Shown: piece by piece, positions 40,889-52,129 of the stretch
How the letters are laid out: each line of letters starts with the position of its first letter
Numbering within the stretch: the first letter of the stretch is position 1
Source: Actinostola sp. cb2023
Taxonomy: Eukaryota > Cnidaria > Anthozoa > Actiniaria > Actinostolidae
Assembly (NCBI GenBank): GCA_033675265.1
Contig: JAUJYZ010000816.1
Span: 429,892-493,891, forward strand
DNA length: 64,000 nucleotides
Direction: 5' to 3'
The notes under the pieces: model-generated
Database searches by the model: none
What the model saw: only the letters and a program-made list of their open reading frames with translations
What the model was told of the DNA's origin: nothing
Position numbers and translations under genes: made by a program

Positions 40889-41735
40889 GTGTTATAAAAG
40901 TCACTGAAGCTCATCTGTATTTATTGAATATAATAAGGAAGGAAGGGAGGAAGAAAGAAAGGAAAAGAACATCACACCTTTAGTGGTCAAGTTGTTGTGT
41001 AATTTTCTAATACGGATAAACAAAGTCCAAATCAGTCACTCTCAAAACCACCTTTAGACAGCCCAAAATGCCCCCAAAACCACTCGGAGTGCTTCATAAA
41101 GTATCTAACTTTTATTTGTGAACATTTCTTTTTTTGTTGATACAAAAAACGATGCTCTCAGAACAGATTTTCAAACTCTTCTATGATTTCCTTCGAAGCA
41201 ATGCACTGAGCGAGACTGAAGTCGCCACAAGAAAAGTGATAACAAACAAACAAGAGAGAATGAAGAAGTAATTATAGCCGATAAAATTAGAATAAATTAG
41301 AATTATCTCCATTGGGTTGATGATCGATGTAGGAATCAAACGTGGATGTTCTTAAGGAGAAGCAAAGAAAAAGGGGGAGCCAAAAAGGGTAGCCCTTCGC
41401 GTGAATAGACCACTGCACTGACTGACATTATGGCAAAGAACAGCATTGAAAGTAACCAGGAGTAATGGGCTCCTGAAGTAACCATGAGCATATGCCGGCT
41501 CAGGCTACAAGTTGTGGGAGAAGCTAGATGCTGTGGGAGATTGGAAATCGATGTGCGAGATTTGAATTTGGTGTAAGAAATGGCTCGAGATTTGAATTCG
41601 GTGTGAGAAATTCGGTGAGAGAGTCCAGAGATTTGATTTCGGTCTGCGACGGATTGGATTTCGTGGTGTTATAAAAGTCACTGAAGCTCATCTGTATTTA
41701 TTGAATATAATAAGGAAGGAAGGGAGGGAGGAAGA
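40889..41735. repeat. Direct repeat of the fibrinogen-like 3' flank
   Basis: GTGTTATAAAAGTCACTGAA followed by GCTCATCTGTATTTATTGAA and the start of a GGAAGG tract occurs at about 40889-40960 and again at about 41661-41735. The span between them carries repeated GAGATTTGAATTCGGTG words. Confidence 0.8.
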
Positions 41736-41939
41736 AAAAAAGGAAAAGAAAGAAAGGAAAAATGAAATAAAGGAAAATAAATGAAAGGAAAATGAAAGAA
41801 AAGAGAAGGAAATGAAAGGGAAGCGAGTAAGTATTTAAGAAAAAGAAAGAAAGAAACAAAATGGAAGGGAAGGGAGAAAGGAAGAAAGAAACGAGGAAGG
41901 AATTGCAGTACTCCTGCTCCTAGGTGTTATTTTCATAAT

Positions 41940-42440
41940 ACCGTAGAATCCCGGTTATAAACCCCCCCGGTTATAAGCCCCCCCCCCCGATTATAAGCCC
42001 ACCTGTCTGCTAACAGAAATTTCCTCCCGGTTATAAGCCCTCCCGGTTATAAGCCCCCTTCATTTACTCCTCCCCAATACGGGGTACCATATACAGGAAA
42101 CAATCATCGGGCAAATTAGGTCGGTACGTAGCAAACGAGACTGATGGAGTCCAGTAGAATACGGTAGCTCATTGCTTGAAACTCCGCTCAGATTATAGTT
42201 TTCCTGAGCATATTCACGTTTAAAAACTTTTAATGTTATTGTTGCATGAACTGACTGTTTTTAAAATGGTCACGATTATAAACATTGTTTTTTTTTAATA
42301 GAACGGATTTCAGACCTTTTCCCCCTCCCTTTTATAAGCCCACCCCGATTATAAGCCCCCCCCCCCCCCGGTTATAAGCCCACCACAAAACCCTTACGAA
42401 GTTATATAAGCCCAGGGCATATAACCGGGATTCTACGGTC
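41940..42440. repeat. TIR element of CGGTTATAAGCCCC units at the ZCCHC8 promoter
   Basis: About 500 bp. Ends ACCGTAGAATCCCGGTTATA and TATAACCGGGATTCTACGGT are perfect inverted copies. Each end continues as a short array of CCGGTTATAAGCCCCC, and a unique middle of about 220 bp lies between. The right edge lies 57 bp before the ZCCHC8 ATG. Confidence 0.85.
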
Positions 42441-42496
42441 TTCCACATTTGGCGCCATAGACCAGAATCCTTTGCGCTCCCAAGGACTTTTCCAAC

Positions 42497-45046
42497 ATGG
42501 CGGATGAGATGGAGTTCGATGAAGACCTACTTTTCTCGGAATTCGAAGCAGTTGACGACAGACCTGCTGATTTTTCATCGTATCGAGAGAAAAACACCGA
42601 GGATCCTCCGTCCATGGACTTAAAGGCTCTGAAGGAAGAAAACTGTCAGCTAAAACAGTTGCTAAAGAGGCTGCTAGTTCCAGAGACATGCAAACACGGT
42701 GCCACGACCGACATCGAGAAACCATTTTTTCATGCGGTATTTTTCAACAACCAAGCTTCCACAGAAGGCCGACAGAAATTAGAACTTTTCCTCCATACAT
42801 TGGCTACGATAAAGCCAGACTCTGTCAACGGGCACGATTCTTCGCTGGAACAGTCTTTCTCGTTTTCTAGCTTGCAGCCTTCAGTGTGTCCACTAAATGC
42901 ATTTGTAAATGATGTTGATGCTGAAAGCGAAACGTCGAGGAAGGACTCCGTGGATCTTTCGAATGACAGTCCTTTTTCGGTAATAAACTGTGCCCAGTAC
43001 TTTGAATTCTACTGCATTGATCCCTGTGGTTTCCCATTAGTGAGCTATACAAGTACCAGCGAAGCCGAAGGTTGGGAAGTTCCGGTCTATGATCAAATTT
43101 TCTTCACAGCCATAACTTGTAATGAAGATTCATCAAAAGTTAAAGTAAAGCGCAAAAGGGCTTGCTTTAATTGTGGTAATGTTGGGCATAACCTCAGTGA
43201 GTGCCCAGAACCTCTGAATCAAGCGAGGATTGATGCAACGCGACAGCAATTTATCAAAAAATTTCTCATCCCCTTTTTCAAAAGTTTCGAGGTACCATGT
43301 GGATGAGAAGAAATTTGGTGCATTTAAACCCGGTGTTGCAAGTTCCGCTCTAAGAGAGGCACTAGGAATCAGATCAGACGAGGTGCCCCATTACATTTAC
43401 AAAATGCGCCTACTAGGGTACCCCCCTGGGTATATTCCCAGTACCAGTAACTCGACGCTTGTCATTTATAACGCTGATGGGAATGTTGAAGATTATGTCA
43501 TGGAGGATGTAGATGAGGAAGATGAGGAAGATGATGAGAAAATAAAGAAAAGTATTTTCGTTGAATATCCAGGATTCAATTGTCCACTTCCCAAAGGTAA
43601 TTGTATAATAGTGATGAACTTCTAGTATAGTGTAACTGAGGAGTATATCCATAAAAATAATTTAAGTCTCAGATACCCAAAGAAACAGAAAACTTTTGGC
43701 TTTATAAAAAGTGCTGTTCATGGGAATATAAAAAAATTTTTTTATCCTTTTTTCATTTCCATTGATTATTTTTCAGATATCAGGGACAGAAGCCGCGAAC
43801 TTGGATACCCACCAATGTCACCACAACAGAGTATTTGGTACTGGCAGTACAAAGAGACAATACAGATACCTAACAACGGGAGCAGAGATCCACGTTGTAC
43901 CAATAAAAGGGGATGGACAGAGGCAAATGATGGTGCTGGGGACATGGAACTTGACGTTGAAGGTATTCATGGATATATGTACTGCGACTGTTCTCAATAA
44001 TTTATAATAATTTATTATTGTGTGATAGACATAGCTGTCAACTTGTTGGTAATTTCAATCGAAGGCTAGTACCGGTAGAAGGTTAATGTACAACCCCATG
44101 CAATAGAAACGAGCCACTTTGACCTCCTCTATCCATTACAATGTTAGGATAAGACCATGCATCCAGACTGTTGTTTGGCAATGATTTTAGGACAACCTAA
44201 AAAATGCAAAGCGACATTGAAGTGGCAAATTTCATGGATGGCACATTTTCTTTTACATGGTATTGCAGGGTCTGCATTGTTTGGGGCTTAAAATCCACAC
44301 TTTCTTCACAATTTTGTGTACCCATGGTGAATATAGTTGACGATAGAAATAATCCAAATTCATTTAATTCAGATCAAGGACCTGCTCCTGAGCTTCTCAA
44401 TATTGACATTGATACTGTCAGAAAACGAAGAAAACTTGATGAAGCAAATGCTACAGGTGAAGGTGGTTACTCACCGACCCACCCCGACCTTCAATATGGT
44501 TCCACAGAGCAGCACCTATTGGATAGATTTAATCAGAGTTCTTCTACTAGCTCTTCCAAGAAGTCCACAAATCAACCGCCACTACCTTGTGAGCTAACAG
44601 CAACAAGGAATGAAGATGACACGAATGCCAAACCATCCAAGAAAAAGTCTGGTATACAGAGAATAGGTTCTTGTCTTGAAGATGGGGAGATAATCTCTGA
44701 CGATGAAGGCGTTGTAGAAATGAAGAGTCAAGACGATTGTGAAGACTCTGATGAAAGGGATGAAAAAGTTAATCAAGGTTGGTGGCTCACTGTACCTCTT
44801 ACCTCGCAGAATCTCAAGTCCAAACCCCTCGTGCCACCTCCTGTACCATCTGTTAAGCTTCCCATGGATCTGCTTACGAGGTTTTACACCAGTAGTACAG
44901 CTCTACATAGTGTTAGTTTTGAGGACAGAATCATGTGGCTGGATCCCATTTATGGAAACATTCAAGTGTCATCGGGAAGGTTTGATAAACTCAAAGAAAT
45001 CTTACAACAGAGAAGGGCTAAGAGAGGACGTCAGAGACGAAAGTAA
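42497..45046 (+). CDS. ZCCHC8: ZCCHC8-like zinc-knuckle protein (NEXT complex)
   Basis: In animals ZCCHC8 scaffolds the nuclear exosome targeting complex with the MTR4 helicase and RBM7. Exons: 42497-43596, 43777-43962 and about 44269-45046. Exon 1 encodes an acidic start, a coiled-coil-like stretch (DLKALKEENCQLKQLLKRLL) and the CCHC knuckle CFNCGNVGHNLSECP. It then gives the PSP domain (RYHVDEKKFGAFKPGV, HYIYKMRLLGYPPGYIP) in a shifted frame; the switch is at the six-A run 43256-43261. Exon 2 continues the PSP region (RELGYPPMSPQQSIWYW). The last exon has an acidic linker and a basic end (QQRRAKRGRQRRK). The phase into the last exon is not clean, so that border or an indel near 44280 is uncertain. 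Confidence 0.85.
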
Positions 45047-45351
45047 AGAGAAGTAAAGAAAAGGGAAACAATATTAATGCAGGAAGCAACAGTTAAGTAC
45101 AACTAAGAGATCATTATTGCAGGGTTGCCCAGAGCACGTATGAATGGTGATATTGCTGGCTACTGACATGCTGTCGTAGGCTGGAACATGTCAGGAAAAC
45201 TCAGAAAGAAATAAGCACTCTCTCTTGTACTCTCTCGGACATGTACTAAAATCATTTTGACAAGCCTGTATTAATAAGTCAGTGTACTCATATTAGTTGC
45301 CTTCCTATCAAGCACACCCTTGGTATCAATTGAAGGGCTCCCTGCAAGATC

Positions 45352-45442
45352 GGAGTAAGTGACTTGTGATCAAACTCTAAATTCTCCTCGAGATTCTTTG
45401 AATTTCAAAGGAGATTTTGGGTTTTGATCACAAGTCACTTAC
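45352..45442. repeat. Small palindrome, family D copy 1
   Basis: Arms AGTAAGTGACTTGTGATCAA and TTGATCACAAGTCACTTACT surround AAATTCTCCTCGAG and CAAAGGAGATTTTGG. A related, less complete copy is at about 60015-60092. Confidence 0.8.
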
Positions 45443-45449
45443 TCTGTTT

Positions 45450-46035
45450 GGCTCCATATAGTTAAAAGGGCCTTTATACCAAATGTAAAAAGTGTATTAT
45501 AGCTAATACGGATGTATAATTTGACATCCGTTCAGCCAACCATATGACAGATCATGAGTTGGGGAATCGTTTTATATGAAAATGATCAATCGAAAGGTTA
45601 CCATAGCAATGCCATGCCAGCTTTAACGAAGGTCATTTTTCTCATAAAATCAATAAAAACGCACGGTTTACACGGTGAATCTTTTTAATACTTTCCATTA
45701 TGAAAATTCTACACTTCACCTATCATTTGACAAAGAACTGAAACATTCCGCACTACAGAATCCAAAATATTGCAAAATATTGATTTTGCAAAATAATGAA
45801 AAATCTGTAGTACCAATTTTTTTCATGTTATGTTAATTACTGTAGCTTTATATTACAAACAAATTGTAAAATTATGAAAAGATTTCACCGTGTAGTTTTG
45901 GAGTTTCTCTTCAAAAAAGATCGCCCGCGCATGACGTCATCAAAATAAAAATTATTCACGTTCCATTATTGCGCATGCTCATGATCTTGCGCATGCTCAT
46001 GATCTTGCGCGCGCACGCTTAAACTATATGGAGCC
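45450..46035. repeat. TIR element with GGCTCCATATAGTT ends
   Basis: Left end TTGGCTCCATATAGTTAAAA, right end TTAAACTATATGGAGCCACC. About 585 bp, AT-rich, with ATGATCTTGCGCATGCTC repeated near the right end. Confidence 0.7.
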
Positions 46036-46244
46036 ACCTTAATTAGCTGTACATATTTTCCTTTGCTCCTTTTCCTTCACCTGTAGCTTTACAGACATGT
46101 TCACACAGGTACTTGAAGGCAGTCAACAATATATTGTATAATGTATTATGAAAAGATTTCACCGTGTAGTTTTGGAGTTTCTCTTCAAAAAAGATCGTAT
46201 AATGACATTTAGCTAGCTGTACTCACAAGCTAATAGAGGGCCTC

Positions 46245-46390
46245 CTCTGCCGGCAACTGCTTTTGGGCTTCCTGTGGCAAGGAGAGAGGAGATTGGGAAT
46301 GATTTATAATACCTTGTTCCAGTCCCTCTTCCTTTCTGTTACCACAGGATATCCATCTACTGGAGTCTACTGCAGAGGAGGCTAGCAAAA
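46245..46390. repeat. Inverted-repeat element
   Basis: Arms GCCTCCTCTGCCGGCAACTG and the reverse-like CTACTGCAGAGGAGGC, with inner partners TTCCTGTGGCAAGGA and GTTACCACAGGA. Confidence 0.6.
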
Positions 46391-46899
46391 AAAAACCCAC
46401 TCAATCGACTTCTTATGAGCATTTACAAACTGTTGATTGTATTTTAATCAATTTATATATACATATATGCCATTGGATATACTTGTACAGAACTTTGTAC
46501 AATCGTAATTTATGAACATTAATTAGTGAATCGTGCTTTGCCTTTATAATGTTCTAATCAATAATAATAATTTTTATCATATGACCCGTTTTTCCCCGTG
46601 CGCGCGCTCTTAATAAAACCTTCGGAGAAAGTCACGTGATTGGGCAGATACGGATTTTTGGAGCTGGTCCGTACAAAGCCGTATCCGGCCCCGGCCCCGA
46701 TTGTTGTCAGGAAATTTTTTATACTTTTTTTGCAAAAGTTATTTTTTTAAATGTGGACGACTTGAAAAGTGAAAAAAAAAGTTAAAAAAAAAAAAATTGG
46801 TTCTTATCAGGAGTAATCGCGCATTTGTATTCACTTTTCCTTGGCTGTGAATGATTTAAGTACCAAAATGGTCCATATGAAAGGGTCATATGATAAAAT

Positions 46900-47001
46900 G
46901 CTTATTGACTTGAGTTAGGTCGGGCCGGACGGGAAAATATTTGGCTCTCGGTCATTCTGTACGGACCTCGCTGCGCTCGGTCCGTACTTCCATGACCTCG
47001 A

Positions 47002-47048
<47 letters not shown>
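46900..47048. repeat. Near-perfect palindrome
   Basis: Arms TTATTGACTTGAGTTAGGTC then GGACGGGAAAATATTTGGCTC, and on the right GAGCCAAATATTTTCCCGTCC then CACTCAGTCAATAAG. The centre CGGACCTCGCTGCGCTCGG is itself a small hairpin. Confidence 0.85.
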
Positions 47049-47049
<1 letters not shown>

Positions 47050-47293
47050 TTGTATTTATTGAAAGTTTTTTAGAAAAGTAGAAATTATTATATAGGGCCG
47101 AGTTTAGAACTTTTAATAATGAATTGAATTAAAGTCAATTTTTGAGAAAAAGCCTCCGCGTAACCGTTATCAGTCCCACCCCCACGGGAAAAGAGTTTTT
47201 CCCCCATGGGGGTATGGGTGGGTAATGGCTTCACAGAAAATATACTGCCGACATGAGGGTACATTTGCGACTGGAGTTTAACAGTGTACTTAT

Positions 47294-47700
47294 GGAGTCG
47301 TTTTCGTAGGAGTGGGAAACCTACAGCATGGATACAGCTATTTCAAAAAAGGTTGGTGAAGGTTTTGTTGCATCTTGCATCAAGCCCGAAATGTATTGTG
47401 GATCATATGTAAATAATGTCATACAGAAGAAAATATGCCAGCTCCATATTGCAAAGACAAAGTTTGGGAAAATTACCAGAGTTCATATATTGTTGTGACC
47501 TTTCGCCGACTCCATTCACATCGCCCATAGTGCATTTCGGGCTTGGTATGCAACATGCAACAAAACCTTCACCAACCTTTTTTGAAATAGCTGTATACAG
47601 TCATGTTATGGAATCAAAGACATCCATTCAACCAATCACAGCGCGTAAAATCATTGCTCAACCAATCGGAATGCTTAGACACGGTACCGTCACTCGACGT
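47294..47700. repeat. MITE family A copy split by another MITE
   Basis: Begins GGAGTCGTTTTCGTAGGAGT and resumes after 47600 with ACCAATCGGAATGCTTAGAC. The interruption (about 47335-47597) is a second palindrome: CAGCTATTTCAAAAAAGGTT... TGTTGCAT on the left and ATGCAACA... AACCTTTTTTGAAATAGCTG on the right, with TA on both sides as in Tc1/mariner insertions. Confidence 0.75.
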
Positions 47701-47748
47701 CTACGTTCACAAAGAACGCAAGTTAAGCCAGTTTTAAACAGATTTTTT

Positions 47749-48106
47749 TATGTGATAGGTTCTAAACCTGTAGTAAATCTTTACGCACAGCAAAGTCATC
47801 ATAAAATGTAGTCTCCCTCCCTTGCGTGACGGAACTAAAGACGGATGCGAGGGAGACTACATAAAATGGGAACATGTTCCGTCTTTACGGAACTTATCAA
47901 ACCGTTAGATACATACGTTAAAATACATAGTTGTACACGTATTTATATTTTGTATTTATATTTTAAATACACGTATACAACTATGTATTTTAACGTATGT
48001 ATCTAACGGGTTGATAAGGTCCGTAAAGACGAAACATGTTCCCATTTTATGATGACTTTGCTGTGCGTAAAGATTTAATACTAAAGGTTTAGAACCTATC
48101 ACATAA
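47749..48106. repeat. Long palindrome with a 53-bp hairpin inserted in one arm
   Basis: Left arm TGTGATAGGTTCTAAACCTG... CATCATAAAAT pairs with right arm ATTTTATGATG... GGTTTAGAACCTATCACA. In the left arm only, 47808-47860 (GTAGTCTCCCTCCC... GCGAGGGAGACTAC) is inserted between two copies of ATAAAAT (47801-47807 and 47861-47867). Confidence 0.85.
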
Positions 48107-48300
48107 ACAATGGCAATAATTTCAAAATCTTTTGAAGTCCAATTAAGAAGAATTTCAACGCTATTATTAGAAGATTACAGCTAAATAGGACAAAACGCGT
48201 TCTTGACAATATACATTAAACTATTTGAGTGTTTTTTTAAGTACTTTTGTTCGTTTCTTTTGTTTTCTTCTCTTTTTCTTCTTGCACATTTCAATGTGCA

Positions 48301-49191
48301 TCAGCGAAGAAATCTCTGTCTAGCCAGACCAGTAAGCCAACAGTTGAAGTTACCCCTCTGGTTTTCAGTAAACCAGTTGCTAGCAAATGATGTAGCCAGA
48401 AGCATATGGACATCTTGGGTATAGCTGGCATAGCTGTGGTAATAATCATGGCAACGCTTAATAGCGTTAAAAATGCGATTGCGATCGATATAATACGGCT
48501 TATTCAGCAGGAATTTGGATATTATGATGCTAAGATGGGAAATACTCGAGGGCGAGTACCCGTAGGAATAATCAGGATCCCAGTCGGGGTCGAATTCTTC
48601 CTCGCTATCAAGTTGCAGCCGAAGTTTCATTCGCTTCAACTGACGTCCAACTCTGGTGACTTCGTTTTCAGATTCCAATAACTTCGATTTGGTATTTTCC
48701 AAGTCGATTTTCAGTTCAGCGATTTGCGTGTAGAGACTGTCTGTGGTTGTTTCCATTTCGCCCCTTGTTTTCGTTGCTAACGCCTGCAGGACCTCGCAGT
48801 GCTTTTGGTGGTCTATCAAGTCTAGTCTCTTGACTTCTGCGTGACATGCTTTACACTCGATAACAGTGTAAGGACACGAGTCAACATGCAGTTCAAGTTT
48901 CTCTAACTTCAAGACCATCTCACATCCGTTCTCGTTATTCTCACAGCGGACATACAATCCATCTACTACTCCTCTGAGGGCATGGATGGGAATCAAGTCT
49001 ACACGTAAAACATGCGCTCGACAGCTCGGACACGAGCGCGTTTGCGGCCTTTCTAGCCAGGTATCCAAGCACAGCTCACAGAATGAATGTCCACAAATTG
49101 TAGTCACAGGTTTTTCCAAGACTCCAACGCAGATACTGCATATTAAATTCGGGTCGACTTTACCGACAAATTTGTGAAGACCATAACCCAT
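48301..49191 (-). CDS. RING and TRAF-type zinc-finger E3 ligase-like protein
   Basis: An intronless 296-aa protein. A C3HC4 RING lies at about residues 18-58 (CSICVGVLEKPVTTICGHSF, CELCLDTWLE, CPSCRAH), the E2-binding fold of ubiquitin ligases. TRAF-type fingers follow (RCENNENGCEMVLKLEKLEL and CPYTVIECKACHAEV with LIDHQKHC), then a coiled coil (QIAELKIDLENTKSKLLESE). This is the N-terminal layout of NRDP1/RNF41, RNF151 and PDZRN-type proteins. The last 100 residues (Tyr-rich DPDYSYGYSPSSIS, then NRIFNAIKRCHDYYHSYASY) match none of these. The frame is intact. Confidence 0.82.
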   Translation of the reverse strand: MGYGLHKFVGKVDPNLICSICVGVLEKPVTTICGHSFCELCLDTWLERPQTRSCPSCRAHVLRVDLIPIHALRGVVDGLYVRCENNENGCEMVLKLEKLELHVDSCPYTVIECKACHAEVKRLDLIDHQKHCEVLQALATKTRGEMETTTDSLYTQIAELKIDLENTKSKLLESENEVTRVGRQLKRMKLRLQLDSEEEFDPDWDPDYSYGYSPSSISHLSIIISKFLLNKPYYIDRNRIFNAIKRCHDYYHSYASYTQDVHMLLATSFASNWFTENQRGNFNCWLTGLARQRFLR

Positions 49192-50903
49192 TTTTTCAGT
49201 TCCTTCTTGGTCAGTTACAAACGCTTAATATCACGTCGAGTAATCCTGTCCTCACCGTTTGCTCTCTTTATGATGTCCTCGATATGTCTCAGTGTTTTTC
49301 AAACTTGACTTCGGATGTGAGTAGCCATCAGCTGGACACGTCAACAATGAATGGCCAAACGGACAAAGGAACACGAGAGATTTGCATATCAAAAATCAAA
49401 CTTTGCGCGCGCTGGTTACATGTCTTTTGACAGATTTGGAATAAAAGTCCGTTTTTCCTCCGAAATCACCCAATGTATTGAATTCTAGGTGCGGTTTCAA
49501 TATTTTGTTTTAATTGCATGAAAACACTTTGATTCATTAGCGCAGTTAGGAAAAAAAAAGTCGTACAAAAATTCATTCCGTCTCTTCTTTGTTCATCTTT
49601 GTTATAAAACCAAATAATATAATTATAAACGCATTTTTCTTATTCGGAAAAGAATTCCTGCCCTGTTTCCGTTTTAACTTGCAACTTCGACAAACTGAAC
49701 TGCAGGCCAAATGTGTTTCTTTTGTCAAAATTAAACTTCGTAGCCAAAAGAGGAATTATCTTGTTCCGTTATTGTAATTAAAAATAGTTTTGCCGGGCCA
49801 CAGCCAATGCTTTCTAATTAGTATTTTAAACAAATTCGTATTTATTGTCTTTCTAGATTGTTAGACGATTAGAAATTGAAAAACAAAACCGTGGTTTCAT
49901 CAATATATGTGGTACACTCTTTTTATTCAACTCTGGGAGGTAAAATAAATGTTTCATTTTAATTCGTGAAATATAATTAAACGAACAAAAAACTGACAGC
50001 CAAACCTCTCCAAAAGTGTACGACACGTAGAACCACATTAAAATTACAATCGGCTAGTTGCACAATTACAGTAAAATTTGAAATTGTTTTTAATTTTTGT
50101 TTTTAATCTCAGACGTTCCGGGATTCAAGTTTTTGTCTACAAGCCGGAACTTCGTAACACTATTTTTTTAGAATGAAACATTAGTGTACTGTATGTAGTA
50201 GAAAGCGGGTAAATTAAACGTAAAGGAACTATATTCATAAAAAAAGACAGGAAATGATCACAACAGTTACAATACAGTTACAATATAGAGGAAAGCAATA
50301 GAAAAAGATGTAAGCGAAGCATGCGACTATATTCAACAACTATGCATGCTATGCTCAGTTTTAAAAATAAGAGGGAGATGTGCCTATTTCAACATCGCGT
50401 AGTATCCGCCAAAAACGCTCTAATTTTATTTTAATCAAGCACAAACTATTACTGAAAAACAAACTAACATGTCTACCTATAAAGCTGTTAGTTTAGCGTT
50501 CCACATTCATTCATTCATTTTTCTGTTATCAGGGGGAAGCATTAGCAATAAAAAATAATAGTAAATATGCACCAAATGTTTACTTGCATGGATTAACATT
50601 CCAATTTCACTTTTACCGGTCAAAAACCATTACAAATGATTAACTCTTTTCAGTAGCGTTGCACAAAACGTATTCTCTAGCCAATTGTTTTTTGGCGCTC
50701 AATACTTATTAATACGCGCGCTCGTAAAAATCTCCTTTTTGTTGGTCTACCAGAAGAAAACGAAGGAAAACGTACTCATATCTTTATGCTCGTTCCAGTT
50801 TCTCGCTGATTATTTGCGCGCGCAAATTTTGACATCACTTTTATGTAACGGCATATTATGAGTTGAATTTCGAAAGCAATCAAACTCTTGCAATATCGAA
50901 GCA
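49192..50903. other. Divergent intergenic region, AT-rich
   Basis: Lies between the starts of the RING gene (-) and the REEP gene (+). No gene seen. GCGCGC clusters stand near both gene starts (about 49405 and 50815), probably promoter-proximal; otherwise low-complexity AT-rich DNA. Confidence 0.55.
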
Positions 50904-51608
50904 ATGAAACATCTCCGCGATATCATCGACTCTGTGAGACTGAAACAAGACGACATGGAAAGTCCACCCAAAAACGAGACCAAAGCGTCAGAAAGCCGCG
51001 ATGTAGGTCTTTCGTCCATTATGGAAGAACTAGATAAATTTCTGGCTCACAAAAATGCCTTCACCAGCCTGCTCAAGAAGATAGAACACACTACTCGTAT
51101 CTCTAGTCGCGTCCAAGTCCTTGCTGTGGTTGTTGTAGTGCTTCTTTATCTTGTTGAGGGTTATGCTGCCGCTTTACTGTGTAATATACTGTCACTGCTT
51201 TTACCAATGTGCGCATCAATCAATGCAATCGAGAACCCAGCCTTTGAGAGCGACACCAAGTGGCTGATGTACTGGGTGATATTCTCTTGTGTTAACTTTC
51301 TACAGATGTTCATTTCGTGGATGCCAAGTTATAATATACTCAAGTTCTTGTTTTTGGTGTGGTGCATGGCTCCTGGAAGGTTTAACGGTTCCGGGTTCAT
51401 GTACTTCAAAGTGGTTAGACCTTTCTTCTTGAAGCACAGGGAGTGTGTGAATGGTGTCATTTCTGATGCTGCTAAAAGAGTCTGCCAAGTTGCTGAGAAA
51501 ACTGTGGACGAATTCATGATTGCTAGGGCAAGTAAACTGATGCAAGGGACTGAAAACTCTTTTTGTCACGATGCGGAATCACTTGATGGTGAAAAGAAAG
51601 ATGAATAA
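50904..51608 (+). CDS. REEP5/6-like ER-shaping protein
   Basis: A 234-aa intronless gene of the TB2/DP1/HVA22 family, which bends ER tubules through hairpin membrane segments. Membrane segments: VLAVVVVVLLYLVEGYAAAL, ILSLLLPMCASINAI, WLMYWVIFSCVNFLQMFI and YNILKFLFLVWCMAP. Family marks WLMYWV, FLVWCMAPG and the VVRPFFLKH block are plain. The soluble N-terminus of about 65 residues is charged and longer than usual; the tail is acidic. Poly(A) signal AATAAAAC near 51660. Frame intact. Confidence 0.85.
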   Translation: MKHLRDIIDSVRLKQDDMESPPKNETKASESRDVGLSSIMEELDKFLAHKNAFTSLLKKIEHTTRISSRVQVLAVVVVVLLYLVEGYAAALLCNILSLLLPMCASINAIENPAFESDTKWLMYWVIFSCVNFLQMFISWMPSYNILKFLFLVWCMAPGRFNGSGFMYFKVVRPFFLKHRECVNGVISDAAKRVCQVAEKTVDEFMIARASKLMQGTENSFCHDAESLDGEKKDE

Positions 51609-51734
51609 ACTCGACTGCATCCATTTTCTTATTTTCTTGTACATATTGTGAAGTTAAGGAAATAAAACATTCTTGTTAGCCGCTGATCAACGTTGTCTTC
51701 TAAATTGCGAATTCTTCTTACCTTTTATATTTTC

Positions 51735-51970
51735 TTCAGTATCTTCCATTTCTTTCATCCTCATTTGTGTGATTGCCGTCGTGTGTTCTTCCCGTTTCTT
51801 CCTTTCTTTCCTCTTTTATTTCTTTCTTTCTCCCGTTTCTTCCTTCTTTTCCTCTTTTCTTTCTTTCCTTTTGCTTTCTTTTCACTTTCCTTCTTTCTTC
51901 AATCTTGTTTCTTTCTCTCTTATTTTCTTTCATTTTTTTCTCTCTCTTTTTTCTTTCTTTTTCTTTTCCG
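51735..51970. repeat. Pyrimidine tract (TTTCTTTC)n
   Basis: Imperfect CTTT/TTCC repeats between REEP and ATRIP. Frames across it are artefacts. Confidence 0.85.
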
Positions 51971-52129
51971 TTTTCGCGCGAGTTTAATTTTTCCTTTGTT
52001 ACGTCAAATTACCCACAATGCTCCGCGAGTTGAATATATACCATGATGCTTTGCAAACAATTCGCGGTAAATCTGACTTCGAAAATTGATGCAACGAAAG
52101 TCTTGTAAAAACATTGTTATTTTCTCTTG

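Larger units (their letters stand above)
40820..42440. other. Intergenic: 3' flank, direct repeats and a TIR element
   Basis: Holds the fibrinogen-like 3' UTR (AATAAAAG near 40881), GGAAGG tracts, a direct copy of the 3' flank at 41660-41735, GA-rich simple sequence to 41905 and the 41940-42440 element. No gene seen. Confidence 0.7.
45047..48300. other. Intergenic: dense nested palindromes, no gene
   Basis: No coding content. Inverted-repeat elements listed separately lie at 45352-45442, 45450-46035, 46245-46390, 46900-47048, 47294-47700 and 47749-48106. A 48-bp word (GAAAAGATTTCACCGTGTAG on) is repeated at about 45877 and 46149. Confidence 0.75.

Noticed and set aside
47416..47811. A 131-aa plus-strand frame
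   Set aside because: It crosses two nested MITEs and a palindrome arm, so it is repeat-derived.
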